A stretch of 40,404 nucleotides of DNA from Deinococcus marmoris. Its GTDB lineage: Bacteria; Deinococcota; Deinococci; Deinococcales; Deinococcaceae. The notes under the pieces are model-generated. The model was given only the letters and a program-made list of their open reading frames with translations. It was not told where the DNA came from and did no database searches. Location: contig NZ_MSTI01000065.1 in assembly GCF_001949125.1 (NCBI RefSeq), positions 1 through 40,404 of the forward strand. Direction: 5' to 3'. This document shows, in pieces, positions 6,953-17,339 of the stretch (position 1 is its first letter; each line of letters starts with the position of its first letter). The translations under genes and the position numbers were made by a program.

Positions 6953-7969
6953 ATGCGCTCAGTTCAAATCAAGAAGGCCAAGTTCGTTTTTGCTGCCGTT
7001 GCCACCGCCGCCGTCACCGTCACCGCCGCACTGGCCCAGAGCAGCCAGCCGGTCATCGGCCTGATCACCAAGACCGACACCAATCCCTTTTTCGTCAAGA
7101 TGAAGGAAGGGGCGGGCGCGGAGGCCAAGAAGCTGGGGGCCAAGCTGCTGACCGGCGCGGGCAAATCCGACGGCGACAACGCCGGACAGGTCACAGCCAT
7201 TGAGAACATGGTGGCCGCCGGGGCCAAGACCATCCTGATCACGCCCAGCGATTCCAAGGCCATCGTGCCTGCCATCGCCAAGGCCCGCGCCGCAGGCGTG
7301 ATGGTCATCGCGCTGGACAGCCCCACCGAACCCGCCAGCGCCGTGGACGGCCTGTTCGCCACCAACAACTATCAGGCGGGCATCCTGATCGGGCAGTGGG
7401 CCAAGAAGACGATGGGCAGCAAGAAGGCCGTGATCGCCACCCTCGACCTGTTCCCTGGGCAGCCCGTGGGCATCGCGCGCCACAACGGCTTTCTGGAAGG
7501 CTTCGGCATGAAGGGCGTGACCAGCAAGACCACCGCGCAGATCAATGCGGGCGTGGCCTGCGCGCAGGACTCCTTCGGGGATCAGGCCAAGGGCCAGACC
7601 GCGATGGAAAACTGCCTCCAGAAGAATCCCGACATCAATCTGGTCTACACCATCAACGAACCCGCCGCCGCCGGGGCGTATCAGGCCCTCAAGGCCATCG
7701 GCAAGGAGAAGGACGTGCTGATCGTGTCGGTGGACGGCGGCTGCGCGGGCATTCGCAACGTCGAGGCCGGCGTCATCGGCGCAACCAGCCAGCAGTACCC
7801 CCTCAAGATGGCCTCGATGGGCGTCACGGCAGGCGTCAACTACGCCAAGACTGGCAAGAAGGTCAGCGGCTACACCGATACCGGCGTCACCCTGATCACC
7901 AACAAGCCCGTCAGCGGCGTCAAGAGCCAGGACGGCAAGTTCGGTCTGGCGAACTGCTGGGGCAAGTAA
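6953..7969 (+). CDS. frcB: Sugar ABC transporter, periplasmic binding protein (fructose type)
   Basis: A 338-residue pentose/hexose-binding protein of the ribose-binding superfamily. The signal peptide is residues 1-28 (basic start, alanine-rich core, cleavage near ALA-QS). The mature part opens with PVIGLITKTDTNPFFVKMKEGA, the form typical of FrcB fructose-binding proteins, and contains a probable disulfide pair in the C-terminal lobe region. AAAGGAG (6939-6945) lies 7 bases before the ATG, much stronger than for the neighbouring permease, as expected for the most abundant component. The substrate is assigned by family resemblance; ribose or another hexose remains possible. Confidence 0.85.
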   Translation: MRSVQIKKAKFVFAAVATAAVTVTAALAQSSQPVIGLITKTDTNPFFVKMKEGAGAEAKKLGAKLLTGAGKSDGDNAGQVTAIENMVAAGAKTILITPSDSKAIVPAIAKARAAGVMVIALDSPTEPASAVDGLFATNNYQAGILIGQWAKKTMGSKKAVIATLDLFPGQPVGIARHNGFLEGFGMKGVTSKTTAQINAGVACAQDSFGDQAKGQTAMENCLQKNPDINLVYTINEPAAAGAYQALKAIGKEKDVLIVSVDGGCAGIRNVEAGVIGATSQQYPLKMASMGVTAGVNYAKTGKKVSGYTDTGVTLITNKPVSGVKSQDGKFGLANCWGK

Positions 7970-8108
7970 GGTTGAGCCGACCCTGACCTGTCACTCTCTC
8001 TGACCTGATCTCTGACCTGATTTCCCAACTTCTCCGGGCTACGGCACGCGGCCTCTCTGCCGCCGTGCGCCGTGGCTTTATGCCTTCCCATCCCAGGAGA
8101 ACACCCTT
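7970..8108 (+). promoter_or_regulatory. Intercistronic region with triple repeat and hairpin
   Basis: CTGACCTG occurs three times (7983-7990, 8000-8007, 8012-8019). It is followed by a GC-rich bulged stem-loop at about 8042-8072 (CGGC 8049-8052 with GCCG 8059-8062; CACG with CGTG). Such a structure after a binding-protein gene commonly protects its message or attenuates read-through into the permease. AGGAGA just before 8109 serves the permease. Confidence 0.4.
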
Positions 8109-9089
8109 ATGACTGCATCTCCCGTTTCTGAAAAAGGTCGGCGCGGCTTCGTCCTCCCCAGCCTGAGCGTGCTGGGGCCACTGATCGCGCTGCTGCTGGC
8201 CTGCATCTTCTTTGCCACGCAGTCGGACCGTTTCCTCACCTCCCAGACCCTCTCGCTGGTCCTGAGCCAGATCTCATTCGTGGCCGTGATCGCCATCGGG
8301 CAGACGCTGATCATCCTGACGGCTGGGATCGACCTGTCGTGCGGGTTCATCATGGCCCTGGGCAGCATCGTGATGACCAAATTTGCCGTGGACTACGGCG
8401 TGCCACCCGCGCTGGCAATTCTGTGCGGCCTGGCCGCGACCACTGCGATTGGGGCGCTGAACGGCCTGCTGATCACCCGCCTCCGGTTGCCGCCGTTTAT
8501 TGCCACACTGGGGATGCTGGGCATCGTGCAGGCCATCACCCTGATCTACTCCAACTCGCAGACGGTCAGCGGCTTGCCCAATGCCCTGAACTTCCTGGGC
8601 AGTACCTTCAAAATTGGGGGGACGCCCTTTACCTTCGGCGCGGTGCTGATGCTCGTTCTGTTCAGCGTGGCGTGGTTCTTCCTGACCCAGACCTCGCCGG
8701 GCCGTCACCTCTACGCGCTGGGCAACAACCCCGAAGCCGCCCGCCTGAGCGGGATCGCCACGACCCGTCTGCTGATCAGCGTGTACGCCACCGCCGGGTT
8801 GCTGTACGGCGTCGCCGCTTTGATTCTGGTGGGGCGTGTCGGTGCGGGCGACCCCAACGCCGGGCAGACCGAGAACCTGGAAAGCATCACCGCCGTTGTG
8901 CTGGGCGGCACCAGCCTGTTCGGCGGGCGCGGCAACGTGATGGGAACGCTGCTGGGCGCGGTCATCGTAGGCGTTTTCCGGGTGGGCCTCACACTCTCGG
9001 GCGTCAACAGCATCTATCAGGTCCTGATCACCGGCATCCTGATCATCCTGGCCGTCGCCACCGATCAATTCTCCAGAAGGAAGGCCTGA
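8109..9089 (+). CDS. frcC: Sugar ABC transporter permease (fructose type)
   Basis: A 326-residue inner-membrane permease of the ribose/fructose BPD_transp_2 family. I can pick out about nine to ten hydrophobic segments, starting at residues 17-37. The family motif GIDLSCGFIMALGSIV sits near 77-92, and the conserved EAARLSGI and ESITAVVLGGTSLFGGRGNVMGTLLGAV stretches are present. These contact the ATPase. It follows the binding protein after 139 bases and ends one base before the ATPase start, so the two are translationally linked. It would form a homodimer channel with the ATPase. Confidence 0.9.
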   Translation: MTASPVSEKGRRGFVLPSLSVLGPLIALLLACIFFATQSDRFLTSQTLSLVLSQISFVAVIAIGQTLIILTAGIDLSCGFIMALGSIVMTKFAVDYGVPPALAILCGLAATTAIGALNGLLITRLRLPPFIATLGMLGIVQAITLIYSNSQTVSGLPNALNFLGSTFKIGGTPFTFGAVLMLVLFSVAWFFLTQTSPGRHLYALGNNPEAARLSGIATTRLLISVYATAGLLYGVAALILVGRVGAGDPNAGQTENLESITAVVLGGTSLFGGRGNVMGTLLGAVIVGVFRVGLTLSGVNSIYQVLITGILIILAVATDQFSRRKA

Positions 9090-9090
9090 T

Positions 9091-9924
9091 ATGACCGCCG
9101 CACAGCATCAACAGCCCGGCCTGCAACCCTCCGTTTCCGCTCAGCCGCTGGTCATGGAGGCGCGTGGGCTGATCAAGCGCTACGGCAGCGTGACCGCCAT
9201 CAACGGGGCAGACTTTCAGTTGCGCGCGGGCGAGATTCTGGCCGTGATCGGCGATAACGGCGCGGGCAAATCCAGCCTGATCAAGGCACTGTCGGGCGCA
9301 GTGGTTCCCGACGAGGGCGAGATTTTTCTGGACGGCCAACCCGTATCGTTCCGCAGCCCCATCGACGCCCGAAAGCAGGGCATCGAGACGGTGTATCAGG
9401 ATCTGGCCGTGGCTCCCGCCATGACCATCGCTGAGAACCTGTTCCTGGGCCGCGAGATCCTGCGCCCTGGCCCCATCGCCCGCCTGCTGAAGATCATCGA
9501 CAAGAAACGCATGTTCGAGGAAGCCACCGCCTACATGTCAGACCTGCAATTCGCCATCAAGAGCATGTCCCAGCCCGTCGAAACGCTGTCGGGTGGGCAG
9601 CGGCAGGGCGTGGCGGTGGCCCGCAGTGCGGCCTTTGCGCGCCATGTGGTGATCATGGACGAGCCGACGGCGGCGCTGGGCGTCAAGGAAGGCAACATGG
9701 TGCTGGACCTGATCCGCAAGGTGCGCGACAAGGGCCTGCCCGTGATCCTGATCAGCCACAATATGCCGCACGTCTTCGAGGTGGCAGACCGCATCCACGT
9801 CCATCGCATGGGCAAACGCGCCGCCGTGCTGAATCCCAAGAACATCAGCATGGCCGACACCGTTTCGGTGATGACTGGAGCGCTGCGGCCAGAGGATTTG
9901 AGCGCAGAGATGCTGGATCACTGA
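9091..9924 (+). CDS. frcA: Sugar ABC transporter ATP-binding protein (fructose type)
   Basis: A 277-residue single-domain ATPase. Walker A is GDNGAGKSS (54-62), the Q-loop is in TVYQDLAV, the signature is LSGGQRQGVAVAR, Walker B is HVVIMDEPTAALG and the switch histidine is in LISHN. RbsA- and XylG-type sugar ATPases have two fused nucleotide-binding domains of about 500 residues. This one has a single domain, as FrcA does, which supports the fructose-type assignment. About 20 extra residues precede the fold. The start is one base after the permease stop, with GGAAGG inside the permease end as ribosome site. Confidence 0.92.
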   Translation: MTAAQHQQPGLQPSVSAQPLVMEARGLIKRYGSVTAINGADFQLRAGEILAVIGDNGAGKSSLIKALSGAVVPDEGEIFLDGQPVSFRSPIDARKQGIETVYQDLAVAPAMTIAENLFLGREILRPGPIARLLKIIDKKRMFEEATAYMSDLQFAIKSMSQPVETLSGGQRQGVAVARSAAFARHVVIMDEPTAALGVKEGNMVLDLIRKVRDKGLPVILISHNMPHVFEVADRIHVHRMGKRAAVLNPKNISMADTVSVMTGALRPEDLSAEMLDH

Positions 9925-9983
9925 GCGATAAGCATCCCCTCTGACCCGCGCCGCCTGGACTGGGGCGCGGGTAAACTGTAGTT

Positions 9984-10535
9984 ATGACCGAACCCGCTTA
10001 CCGCACCTATACCGAGGAGGAATACCTGAACCATTCCGGCCCGGAAAAGGTGCGCTGGGAGTACGTGGACGGCTTCGTCTATGCGCAGGCGGGCGCGAGT
10101 TTGCCGCACAACCGCATCTCCACCAATATTCAAAGGGTGTTCGCAGCATCTTCATTGGACGGTTCGTGCTGGAGCTACGTGAGTGACCTCAAAGTTCGTG
10201 TCGTCCGCGACGGCAACCGCCGTTATTACCTTCCCGAGATCGTGGTGGTCTGCAACTCGAACATGGTGGGCGACGTGGAAACGCAGCCCTGCCTGATCGT
10301 CGAGATTCTCGGCGCCAGCACGCGCAATATTGATCTGACCTTCAAGGTCAGCGACTACCAGCGCATCGAGGGTTTGCAGGGCTACCTGACGGTAGACAGC
10401 GAGGCGCGCGGCGTGATCTTCTACCGCCGCACGCCGGAAGGCTGGCAATTTGAAACTGTGGACGAGTCGGTGGAGCTGCCCTGCCTGGGCCTCACGCTTT
10501 CAGTGCCCGAGACTTACCGCAACGTGGGTCTCTGA
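9984..10535 (+). CDS. Uma2-family (DUF820) protein, PD-(D/E)XK-like
   Basis: A 183-residue Uma2-type protein of the restriction-endonuclease-like fold. Family landmarks: N-terminal YTEEEYLNH, WEYVDGFVYAQAG, the strand YYLPEIVVVC, PCLIVEILGASTRNIDLTFKVSDYQRI, and GYLTVDSE. The usual metal-binding Pro-Asp before the VVVC strand reads Pro-Glu here; the glutamate of VEIL and the lysine of TFKVSDY are kept. The family is often expanded in cyanobacteria and Deinococcus, and its function is not established. TAAACT (9972-9977) lies 6 bases before the ATG with no ribosome site, indicating a leaderless message. It converges on the sulfate operon. Confidence 0.8.
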   Translation: MTEPAYRTYTEEEYLNHSGPEKVRWEYVDGFVYAQAGASLPHNRISTNIQRVFAASSLDGSCWSYVSDLKVRVVRDGNRRYYLPEIVVVCNSNMVGDVETQPCLIVEILGASTRNIDLTFKVSDYQRIEGLQGYLTVDSEARGVIFYRRTPEGWQFETVDESVELPCLGLTLSVPETYRNVGL

Positions 10536-10569
10536 CCCGCATCGATATCGCAGGCCCGCGCCATCTTCC

Positions 10570-11730
10570 TCAGTCGCCGGACCCCTGGTACGCCCGCCGC
10601 AACACTTCCGCCACTTCCGGGCGCGTGAATTCGGGCGGCAGGTTCTCGCCCGCGCGCAGTTTCTCGCGCACTTTAGTCCCACTCAAAACGAGGTGATGTG
10701 ACGCGTCGTGCGGGCAGGTGCGGGGGCTGACCAGTTGGGCGCAGGACTGGCAATAGAAGGTGTGTTCAAACTTCAGGATGCGGATGCCCAGTTCCTCAGC
10801 GGAATAGGCGCTGAAGATGTCCTGCGCGTCGTAGGTGCCGTAGTAGCTGCCCACGCCCGCATGATCGCGCCCGACGATGAAATGCGTGGCCCCGTAGTTG
10901 CGCCGCGACAGCGCATGGGTGATCGCCTCGCGTGGCCCGGCGTAACGCATGGCGGCGGGGTAAACGCTCAGCAGGGTGCGGGCCTGCGGGTAATAGCGGT
11001 CCAGCAGCACCTCGTAGGCTTCCACGCGCACGTCGGCGGGCACGTCGTCGTTCTTGGTGGTGCCCACCAGCGGGTGCAGCAGCAGACCGTCCACCAGTTC
11101 CAGCGCCACCTTATGCAGGTATTCGTGTGCCCGGTGGATCGGGTTGCGGGTCTGGAAGGCCACCGTGGTGCGCCAGCCACGCGCCTCGATGACGGCGCGG
11201 ACCTCGGCGGGCGTGCGGTGGTGCTGGGGAAACGCGCCGCGCGGCACTTCAAACAGCGTGACCGGTCCGGCCAGATTGATCTCGCCCTGCGCGTACAGCG
11301 CCGCCACGCCGGGATGGGCGGCTTCCTCGGTGCGGTAGACCTCGCGGGCCTCCCACTGCTTGCGGGCCTCGAATTGCTCCTGAACGTCAATCAGGCCCAC
11401 CGCCGTGCCGTCGCGGGTCAGGACCACGCGGCCCCGCAGGTCACGGGCCTCGGCGCGGCCCACCGGCAGCGTGATGGGCAGGCTCCAGGGTGTGCCGTCC
11501 GCGAGGCGCAGGTGTTCCACCACGTTCAGGTAATCGGCCTCGCCCAGAAAACCCGTCAGCGGCGAGTACGCGCCCGTCGCCAGCAACTCCAGATCGGCGG
11601 CGCTGCGCTCCGACAGTTCCAGCCGGGGCAGACCTTTGAGTTCAGCTTCTGAAACGCGGTTCACCTGATGGACCAGCGTACCGCCCAGCGGCGTGGGAAG
11701 GGTGGTGACAGGGAAGGGCAGGGTGGGCAT
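10570..11730 (-). CDS. sat: Sulfate adenylyltransferase (ATP sulfurylase)
   Basis: Makes adenylyl sulfate (APS) and pyrophosphate from sulfate and ATP, the first step of sulfate assimilation. The 386-residue length fits the monofunctional bacterial Sat. Motifs seen: [13 protein letters not shown] (nucleotide binding), [11 protein letters not shown], and [15 protein letters not shown]. Near the C-terminus is a zinc-type cluster, [17 protein letters not shown], followed by the [13 protein letters not shown] segment. There is no fused APS kinase, which is supplied by cysC in the same operon. It is the last gene of the five-gene sulfate operon, 64 bases after cysH, with AGGAGA 7 bases before the ATG. 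Confidence 0.95.
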   Translation of the reverse strand: MPTLPFPVTTLPTPLGGTLVHQVNRVSEAELKGLPRLELSERSAADLELLATGAYSPLTGFLGEADYLNVVEHLRLADGTPWSLPITLPVGRAEARDLRGRVVLTRDGTAVGLIDVQEQFEARKQWEAREVYRTEEAAHPGVAALYAQGEINLAGPVTLFEVPRGAFPQHHRTPAEVRAVIEARGWRTTVAFQTRNPIHRAHEYLHKVALELVDGLLLHPLVGTTKNDDVPADVRVEAYEVLLDRYYPQARTLLSVYPAAMRYAGPREAITHALSRRNYGATHFIVGRDHAGVGSYYGTYDAQDIFSAYSAEELGIRILKFEHTFYCQSCAQLVSPRTCPHDASHHLVLSGTKVREKLRAGENLPPEFTRPEVAEVLRRAYQGSGD

Positions 11731-11794
11731 GATGGTCTCCTGGGCAGATCAGAAAGTGGATGAAAGAGGTCAACTGTTGGCCGAAAAAAAGGGA

Positions 11795-12514
11795 TCAGAG
11801 CTTGCCGTCGCCAGCCCACAGCCCGCATTCGGTCTTGCCCTGTCCGGCCCAGCGTCCGGCGCGGGCGTCCTCGCCGGGGCGCACGGCGCGGGTGCAGGGC
11901 CAGCAGCCCACCGAGAGGAAACCATCGGCGTACAGCGGGTTGACGGGCAGATCGTGTTCGGCGGCGTAGGCTTCCAGCTCCTGCCGCGTCCACTGGGCCA
12001 GCGGATTGATCTTGATTCGCGAGCTGCCTTCCTCGACAGACGGAATCTTGGCGCGGGTGGCGGCCTGATCGCGGCTGCGGGCATTCAGCAACGCAGAGGG
12101 ATTCTTGCGCCGCAGATACTCCTGAAGCGGCGCAACTTTGCGGGCCGCGCAGCAGGCGTCGGGATTGGCGGCGTACAGCTCCGGCGGGGTGCGCCCGTCC
12201 TGCGCCGAAGCGCCCGCGTTCAGCGTCACGAATTCCAGCTCGGAATACCGCGCCGCCAGTCGGTCACGTGTCTGCAAGGTTTCGGGGAAGTGGTAGCCGG
12301 TGTCCACGAACACCACCTGCCCCCGGTAGCCCGCTCGCACCGCCAGATCGATCAGGACGACGCCATTTAAGTTAAAGGCGCTGGGCATCAGCAGATCGGG
12401 GTGGGTCTGGATGGCCCAGTCGATCAGGGCGAGCGTTTCTGACGTCTTCCCGCCTGTGGAAGAGGCTGACAGAGGGCGCAACTCAGCGGCGAACCTGCCC
12501 ACGCCCGCCGTCAT
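11795..12514 (-). CDS. cysH: APS reductase, [4Fe-4S] type (CysH)
   Basis: Reduces adenylyl sulfate (or PAPS) to sulfite using thioredoxin. The 239-residue protein has all cluster ligands of the APS-reductase class: Cys121-Cys122 in [12 protein letters not shown] and Cys204/Cys207 in GCWPCTR. The catalytic Cys230 is in TECGLW close to the end. The PP-loop region is somewhat divergent ([19 protein letters not shown]). Cluster-bearing CysH proteins usually act on APS, so the presence of cysC next to it is notable. The start ATG overlaps the cysC stop (ATGA), and translation is therefore coupled. Confidence 0.93.
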   Translation of the reverse strand: MTAGVGRFAAELRPLSASSTGGKTSETLALIDWAIQTHPDLLMPSAFNLNGVVLIDLAVRAGYRGQVVFVDTGYHFPETLQTRDRLAARYSELEFVTLNAGASAQDGRTPPELYAANPDACCAARKVAPLQEYLRRKNPSALLNARSRDQAATRAKIPSVEEGSSRIKINPLAQWTRQELEAYAAEHDLPVNPLYADGFLSVGCWPCTRAVRPGEDARAGRWAGQGKTECGLWAGDGKL

Positions 12515-13061
12515 CCTTCCCCCAGCGCCTGCAACAGCCTCCGCAACCCTTCTTCCACGCTGATCTCATCGGTTCGCAGATGCAGGTCCGGCGTCTGGGG
12601 GGCCTCGTAGGGATCGCTGACCCCAGTGAAGTGTTTGATCTCGCCCGCGATGGCTTTCAGATACAGGCCCTTCACATCCCGCGCCGTGACCACTTCCAGC
12701 GGCGCATCCACGAACACTTCCAGCGTGTTGGGCAATTCCGCCAGCACCTCGCGGCGGGTGTCGGCGTAGGGGCTGATGGCGCTGACCAGCACGGTGACGC
12801 CGTGTTTTGCCAGCAGTCCCGCCACGAAAGCGATGCGCCGAACATTGGTATCGCGGTCCTCGCGCGAGAAGCCCAGGCCCTTGCTCAGGTTCTCGCGCAC
12901 GGCGTCGCCGTCCAGCAGTTCCACCGCCACCCCGCGTGCCGCCAGTTCGGTGTGCAGCGCGGCGGCCAGCGTACTTTTCCCCGCCCCGCTGAGGCCAGTG
13001 AACCAGACCACGCGCCCCGTCTTCACTTCTTCAGCGTAGAGCGTGCGCTCCAGCGTGGCGG

Positions 13062-13065
<4 letters not shown>
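12511..13065 (-). CDS. cysC: Adenylylsulfate kinase (APS kinase)
   Basis: Phosphorylates APS to PAPS. A 184-residue P-loop kinase with GLSGAGKST (Walker A, about residues 24-32), the [23 protein letters not shown] segment that binds APS, and the conserved [16 protein letters not shown]. It overlaps sulfite reductase upstream and cysH downstream by 4 bases each (ATGA junctions). Because CysH is the APS-type enzyme, PAPS made here may serve sulfotransfer or side reactions rather than the main reductive route (inference). Confidence 0.93.
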
Positions 13066-14639
<1,574 letters not shown>

Positions 14640-14689
14640 GGGGAGACCTCGGCGGTGGAGAGAGGGTGAACTGGGCACGACGGCGGGGA

Positions 14690-14711
14690 CGGACTTCGGC
14701 GGTGAAGTCCG
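14690..14711 (-). promoter_or_regulatory. Stem-loop in the leader between DUF4395 and sulfite reductase
   Basis: CGGACTTC (14690-14697) and GAAGTCCG (14704-14711) form an 8-bp perfect stem with a 6-base loop, 50 bases before the sulfite reductase start. There is no U-tract. It may set the relative expression of the membrane gene and the reductase. Confidence 0.45.
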
Positions 14712-14741
14712 GGCTGAGAAAAGCTGGAGGCTTTAGGGGTT

Positions 14742-15203
14742 TTAGCGGCTCAGGACGGCGTAGCGCAGGCGGCGGTACTGGAAGTACATCAGGCAACCCA
14801 CACAGATTTTCTGGCTCAGGTTCAGGCCCGCCAGGGCGATGACCATCAGGCCCAGGCCCAGGCCCAGCAGCGGCAATCCGGCCAGCCCGCTCAGGCCGGA
14901 GGCCAGCAGAAACACGCCGCCCACGCCCTGCGCGAAGTGGTGGGCGCGGGGGTCTTCCTCGACGACTTCAGGGCGCAGCCCCAGCCGCCGCCCGAACATT
15001 CGGTAGGCTGCCCGCAGCGGCGAGAGGTCCGGGCGCACGGCCCCCAGCAACATGGCCGTGCCCAGCAGCAGCGTCAGCACGCTCAGGCCGGAAATCAGGG
15101 CCACTAGCGTCACACCGATCACGCTGTACTGGTTGAATTTCAGCGCACTCAGGTCCGTCTGGGCAGGCGTGAAAGGGGCGCGGACGGGGGGCGAGGTCAT
15201 CAT
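14742..15203 (-). CDS. DUF4395 membrane protein heading the sulfate operon
   Basis: A 153-residue integral membrane protein of the DUF4395 family. The N-terminal motif ALKFNQYSVIGVTLVAL begins the first membrane segment (about 24-60, long enough for a hairpin pair). A second hydrophobic pair covers about 95-130, and a conserved CVGCLMYFQYRRLRY ends the protein with a C-X2-C pair. Family members often lie beside thioredoxin or sulfurtransferase genes; a role in sulfur or redox handling at the membrane is inferred, not shown. It is the first gene of the minus-strand sulfate operon. Two in-frame ATGs (15203 and 15200) are possible; no good ribosome site is seen. Confidence 0.8.
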   Translation of the reverse strand: MMTSPPVRAPFTPAQTDLSALKFNQYSVIGVTLVALISGLSVLTLLLGTAMLLGAVRPDLSPLRAAYRMFGRRLGLRPEVVEEDPRAHHFAQGVGGVFLLASGLSGLAGLPLLGLGLGLMVIALAGLNLSQKICVGCLMYFQYRRLRYAVLSR

Positions 15204-15205
15204 CG

Positions 15206-15230
15206 ATCAAAAAGGTAATCTTTTATTGAT
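15206..15230 (-). promoter_or_regulatory. A+T-rich dyad in the sulfate operon promoter region
   Basis: The 25 bases just before the DUF4395 start form an imperfect palindrome with ATCAA/TTGAT ends and A-tracts inside each arm, extended outward by GATGAT/ATCATC. TTGACT at 15244-15239 (minus strand) is placed to be a -35 box, with the dyad covering the -10 and start region. This is where a sulfur-responsive repressor or activator would be expected; the protein is not identified. Confidence 0.4.
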
Positions 15231-15481
15231 GATAAAACAAGTCAACTGGTGCCGGGTGAACTAGACGGGGCGAAATTCTGTGCCAGTTGGGTGGCTGGTG
15301 TGACCACGAAGACAGGCGCTGCATCCGGCCAGTCCACCTTCTAGCCCAGGCTCTCGCTGCCGGGCGTGCGGTTCATCAGCAATTCGTGCAGCCGGTTGGA
15401 GTTGTGGCGGCGACGGTGCCGCTCGTCTGGACCTGTGGCGTCTGATCTGTGGCGTCTGGACCTGCGGGGGCCTGCGGGCAT

Positions 15482-15487
15482 TACACT
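15482..15487 (+). promoter_or_regulatory. -10 box of leaderless phosphoribosyltransferase gene
   Basis: TACACT lies 7 bases before the GTG at 15495, with no ribosome site. It supports GTG 15495 over start codons further upstream, whose extra residues (Arg/Cys-rich) do not look like protein. Confidence 0.55.
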
Positions 15488-15494
15488 CGGTCCC

Positions 15495-16031
15495 GTGAAG
15501 ACGCACACCGTACAGGTCGGGGACGTGACCCGTGAACTGCCCATCGTGGAGGTCGCCCCCGGCGTCCATGTGGCGCTGTTCAACATGCTGGGCGACACCG
15601 AGGTCACCGAGGCCGCCGGCAAAGAACTGGCGAAGTTGCTGCCCGCAGACATTGACGTGCTGGTCACGCCGGAGGTCAAGGCGCTGTCGCTGGCGCATGT
15701 CATCAGCCGCGAGACGGGCAAGCCGTACATCGTGATCCGCAAGACCCAGAAGCCGTACATGGTGGACCCGGTGGCGCGCGAGGTGGTCAGCATCACCACC
15801 GGCATTCCGCAGTTGCTGGTGCTGGACGGTTTCGACGTGCCCAAGGTCCGGGGCCGCAAGGTGGCCATCGTGGACGACGTGGTATCCAGCGGCGGCACCC
15901 TGCACTCGCTGCGCCAGATCATCGACGAGGTGGGCGGCGAGGTGGCCGCCGTGCTGGCCGTCTTTACCGAGGGCGAGGAGCGCGAAGAGGTCACGGCGCT
16001 GGGCCACCTGCCGCTGTTTCCGTCCGAGTGA
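15495..16031 (+). CDS. Purine-type phosphoribosyltransferase, copy 1
   Basis: A 178-residue type I phosphoribosyltransferase. The PRPP-binding motif is [13 protein letters not shown] (123-135), with both acids present. The hood segment [32 protein letters not shown] (58-89) is of adenine/xanthine phosphoribosyltransferase type. It would join a purine base to PRPP for salvage, or act as a purine-sensing regulator as PurR- and XPRT-like proteins can. There is no N-terminal helix-turn-helix. The start is GTG, chosen by the -10 box 7 bases upstream. A paralogue follows after 31 bases with its own -10 box. Confidence 0.85.
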   Translation: MKTHTVQVGDVTRELPIVEVAPGVHVALFNMLGDTEVTEAAGKELAKLLPADIDVLVTPEVKALSLAHVISRETGKPYIVIRKTQKPYMVDPVAREVVSITTGIPQLLVLDGFDVPKVRGRKVAIVDDVVSSGGTLHSLRQIIDEVGGEVAAVLAVFTEGEEREEVTALGHLPLFPSE

Positions 16032-16062
16032 CCAGTCGAGGCTGACGGGCTAAGCTGGGGCC

Positions 16063-16611
16063 ATGACCCAGGCCAGACAGGAAGTGACGGTGAAGATCGG
16101 CGGCGTGACACGCACCCTGCCCAGCGCGCGGGCGGGCGGCATGGGCCGCGTGCCGCTGGTGGAATTTATCGGCGACAGCGAATTTACCAAGGCGGTGGCC
16201 GAGGAAATGGTGGTCATGATCCCGCCCGGCACCGAGGTGCTGCTCACCGTGGTGACCAACGCCCTGCCGCTGGCCCACGAGCTGAGCCACCTGAGCGGCC
16301 TGCCCTACGAGTGCGTGCGAAAAAAGCGCCGCCCCTACATGCAGGACCCGATCATTCAGGACGCCCCCAGCATGACCCTGGGCGTGGCCGAGACCTTCTG
16401 GCTGGACAGCCCGCACGCCGCACGTCTGAACGGCAAGAAAGTGGCCATCGTGCAGGACGTGATTTCCAGCGGCGGCACCGCCCAGACGCTGGCCCGTATC
16501 GTCGAACGTTCGGGCGGCACCGTCAGCGGCTATCTGGCGGCTTTTCGCCAGGGCGAGAGCGCGCTGAGCCTGCCTTTCAAGTATCTGGAAAAGCTGCCCG
16601 CCCGTATCTGA
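16063..16611 (+). CDS. Purine-type phosphoribosyltransferase, copy 2 (altered PRPP loop)
   Basis: A 182-residue paralogue of the preceding gene with the same layout: [35 protein letters not shown] (59-93) and the PRPP motif [13 protein letters not shown] (127-139). The first of the two conserved acids is replaced by glutamine (VQD instead of VDD). In this family the pair contacts the ribose hydroxyls of PRPP, so affinity or catalysis may be changed; the GGT loop is intact. It could be a partner subunit or a sensor rather than a full enzyme (inference). TAAGCT (16051-16056) is 6 bases before the ATG, so a separate leaderless message is likely. Confidence 0.83.
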   Translation: MTQARQEVTVKIGGVTRTLPSARAGGMGRVPLVEFIGDSEFTKAVAEEMVVMIPPGTEVLLTVVTNALPLAHELSHLSGLPYECVRKKRRPYMQDPIIQDAPSMTLGVAETFWLDSPHAARLNGKKVAIVQDVISSGGTAQTLARIVERSGGTVSGYLAAFRQGESALSLPFKYLEKLPARI

Positions 16612-16694
16612 GGGTTAGGCCCATCCAGGCCAGCGCTGGCCCCCGACTTTCGGCTGACGCGCCACTGACCCTCTGCCGCTAGTCTGCCGGGCAG

Positions 16695-17339
16695 ATGGTG
16701 GACTGGATTCAGAATCTGATGGACAGCCTGGGTTATCTGGGCATCGTGCTGCTGATGGTGCTGGAGAACGTGTTCCCGCCGATTCCCAGCGAGCTGATCC
16801 TGCCCTCGGCGGGCTTCGCGGCCTCGCGCGGTGACCTCAGCTTCGTGGGTGTGGTGCTGGCCGCGACGCTGGGCAGCGTGATCGGCACCCTGCCGCTGTA
16901 TTACGTCGGGCGGGTCTTCAGCGAGGAACGGCTGGTGGAGTGGGCTGACAGACACGGCAGATGGCTGGGCCTGCGCGGCAAGGACGTCCGCAAAGCCGAC
17001 GCGTGGTTTGACAGACACGGCCCGAAAGCGGTGCTGTTCGGGCGCATGGTCCCCGGCATCCGCAGCTTGCTGAGCCTCCCGGCGGGCATGAGCGGCATGG
17101 CACTGCCCACCTTCGTGCTGTACAGCGCCATCGGCTCGGCGCTGTGGGGCGCCCTGCTGACCGGCGCGGGCTACCTGCTGGGGGACCATTACGAGAAGGT
17201 GGGCGAGTACATGGCCCCGGCCTCCAAGATCATCCTGGCAGGGCTGCTGATCGCCGCTGCCGTATGGTTCGTCCGGCGCAGGCAGGCGGCCCGCAGCGGC
17301 GCGCAGCCGGAGCGTCAGACCGCCCTGAAAGAAGGGTAA
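16695..17339 (+). CDS. DedA/SNARE-associated family membrane protein
   Basis: A 214-residue inner-membrane protein of the DedA (VTT domain) family. Landmarks: YLGIVLLMVLENVFPPIPSELILPSAGF (18-45), GSVIGTLPLYYVGR, WFDRHGPKAVLFGRMVPGIRSLLSLPAGMSGM and a C-terminal membrane helix ending in RRRQAARSG. The conserved ENVFPPIPSE and FGRMVPGIR segments are those of members linked to lipid (undecaprenyl-phosphate) flipping and proton-coupled transport. TAGTCT (16680-16685) sits 9 bases before the ATG. Its stop codon directly abuts the stop of the convergent NERD gene with no base between. Confidence 0.9.
   Translation: MVDWIQNLMDSLGYLGIVLLMVLENVFPPIPSELILPSAGFAASRGDLSFVGVVLAATLGSVIGTLPLYYVGRVFSEERLVEWADRHGRWLGLRGKDVRKADAWFDRHGPKAVLFGRMVPGIRSLLSLPAGMSGMALPTFVLYSAIGSALWGALLTGAGYLLGDHYEKVGEYMAPASKIILAGLLIAAAVWFVRRRQAARSGAQPERQTALKEG

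Noticed and set aside
16612..16694. tRNA or small RNA gene in the gap before DedA
   Set aside because: No cloverleaf or strong stem is visible; the gap holds only a -10 box.
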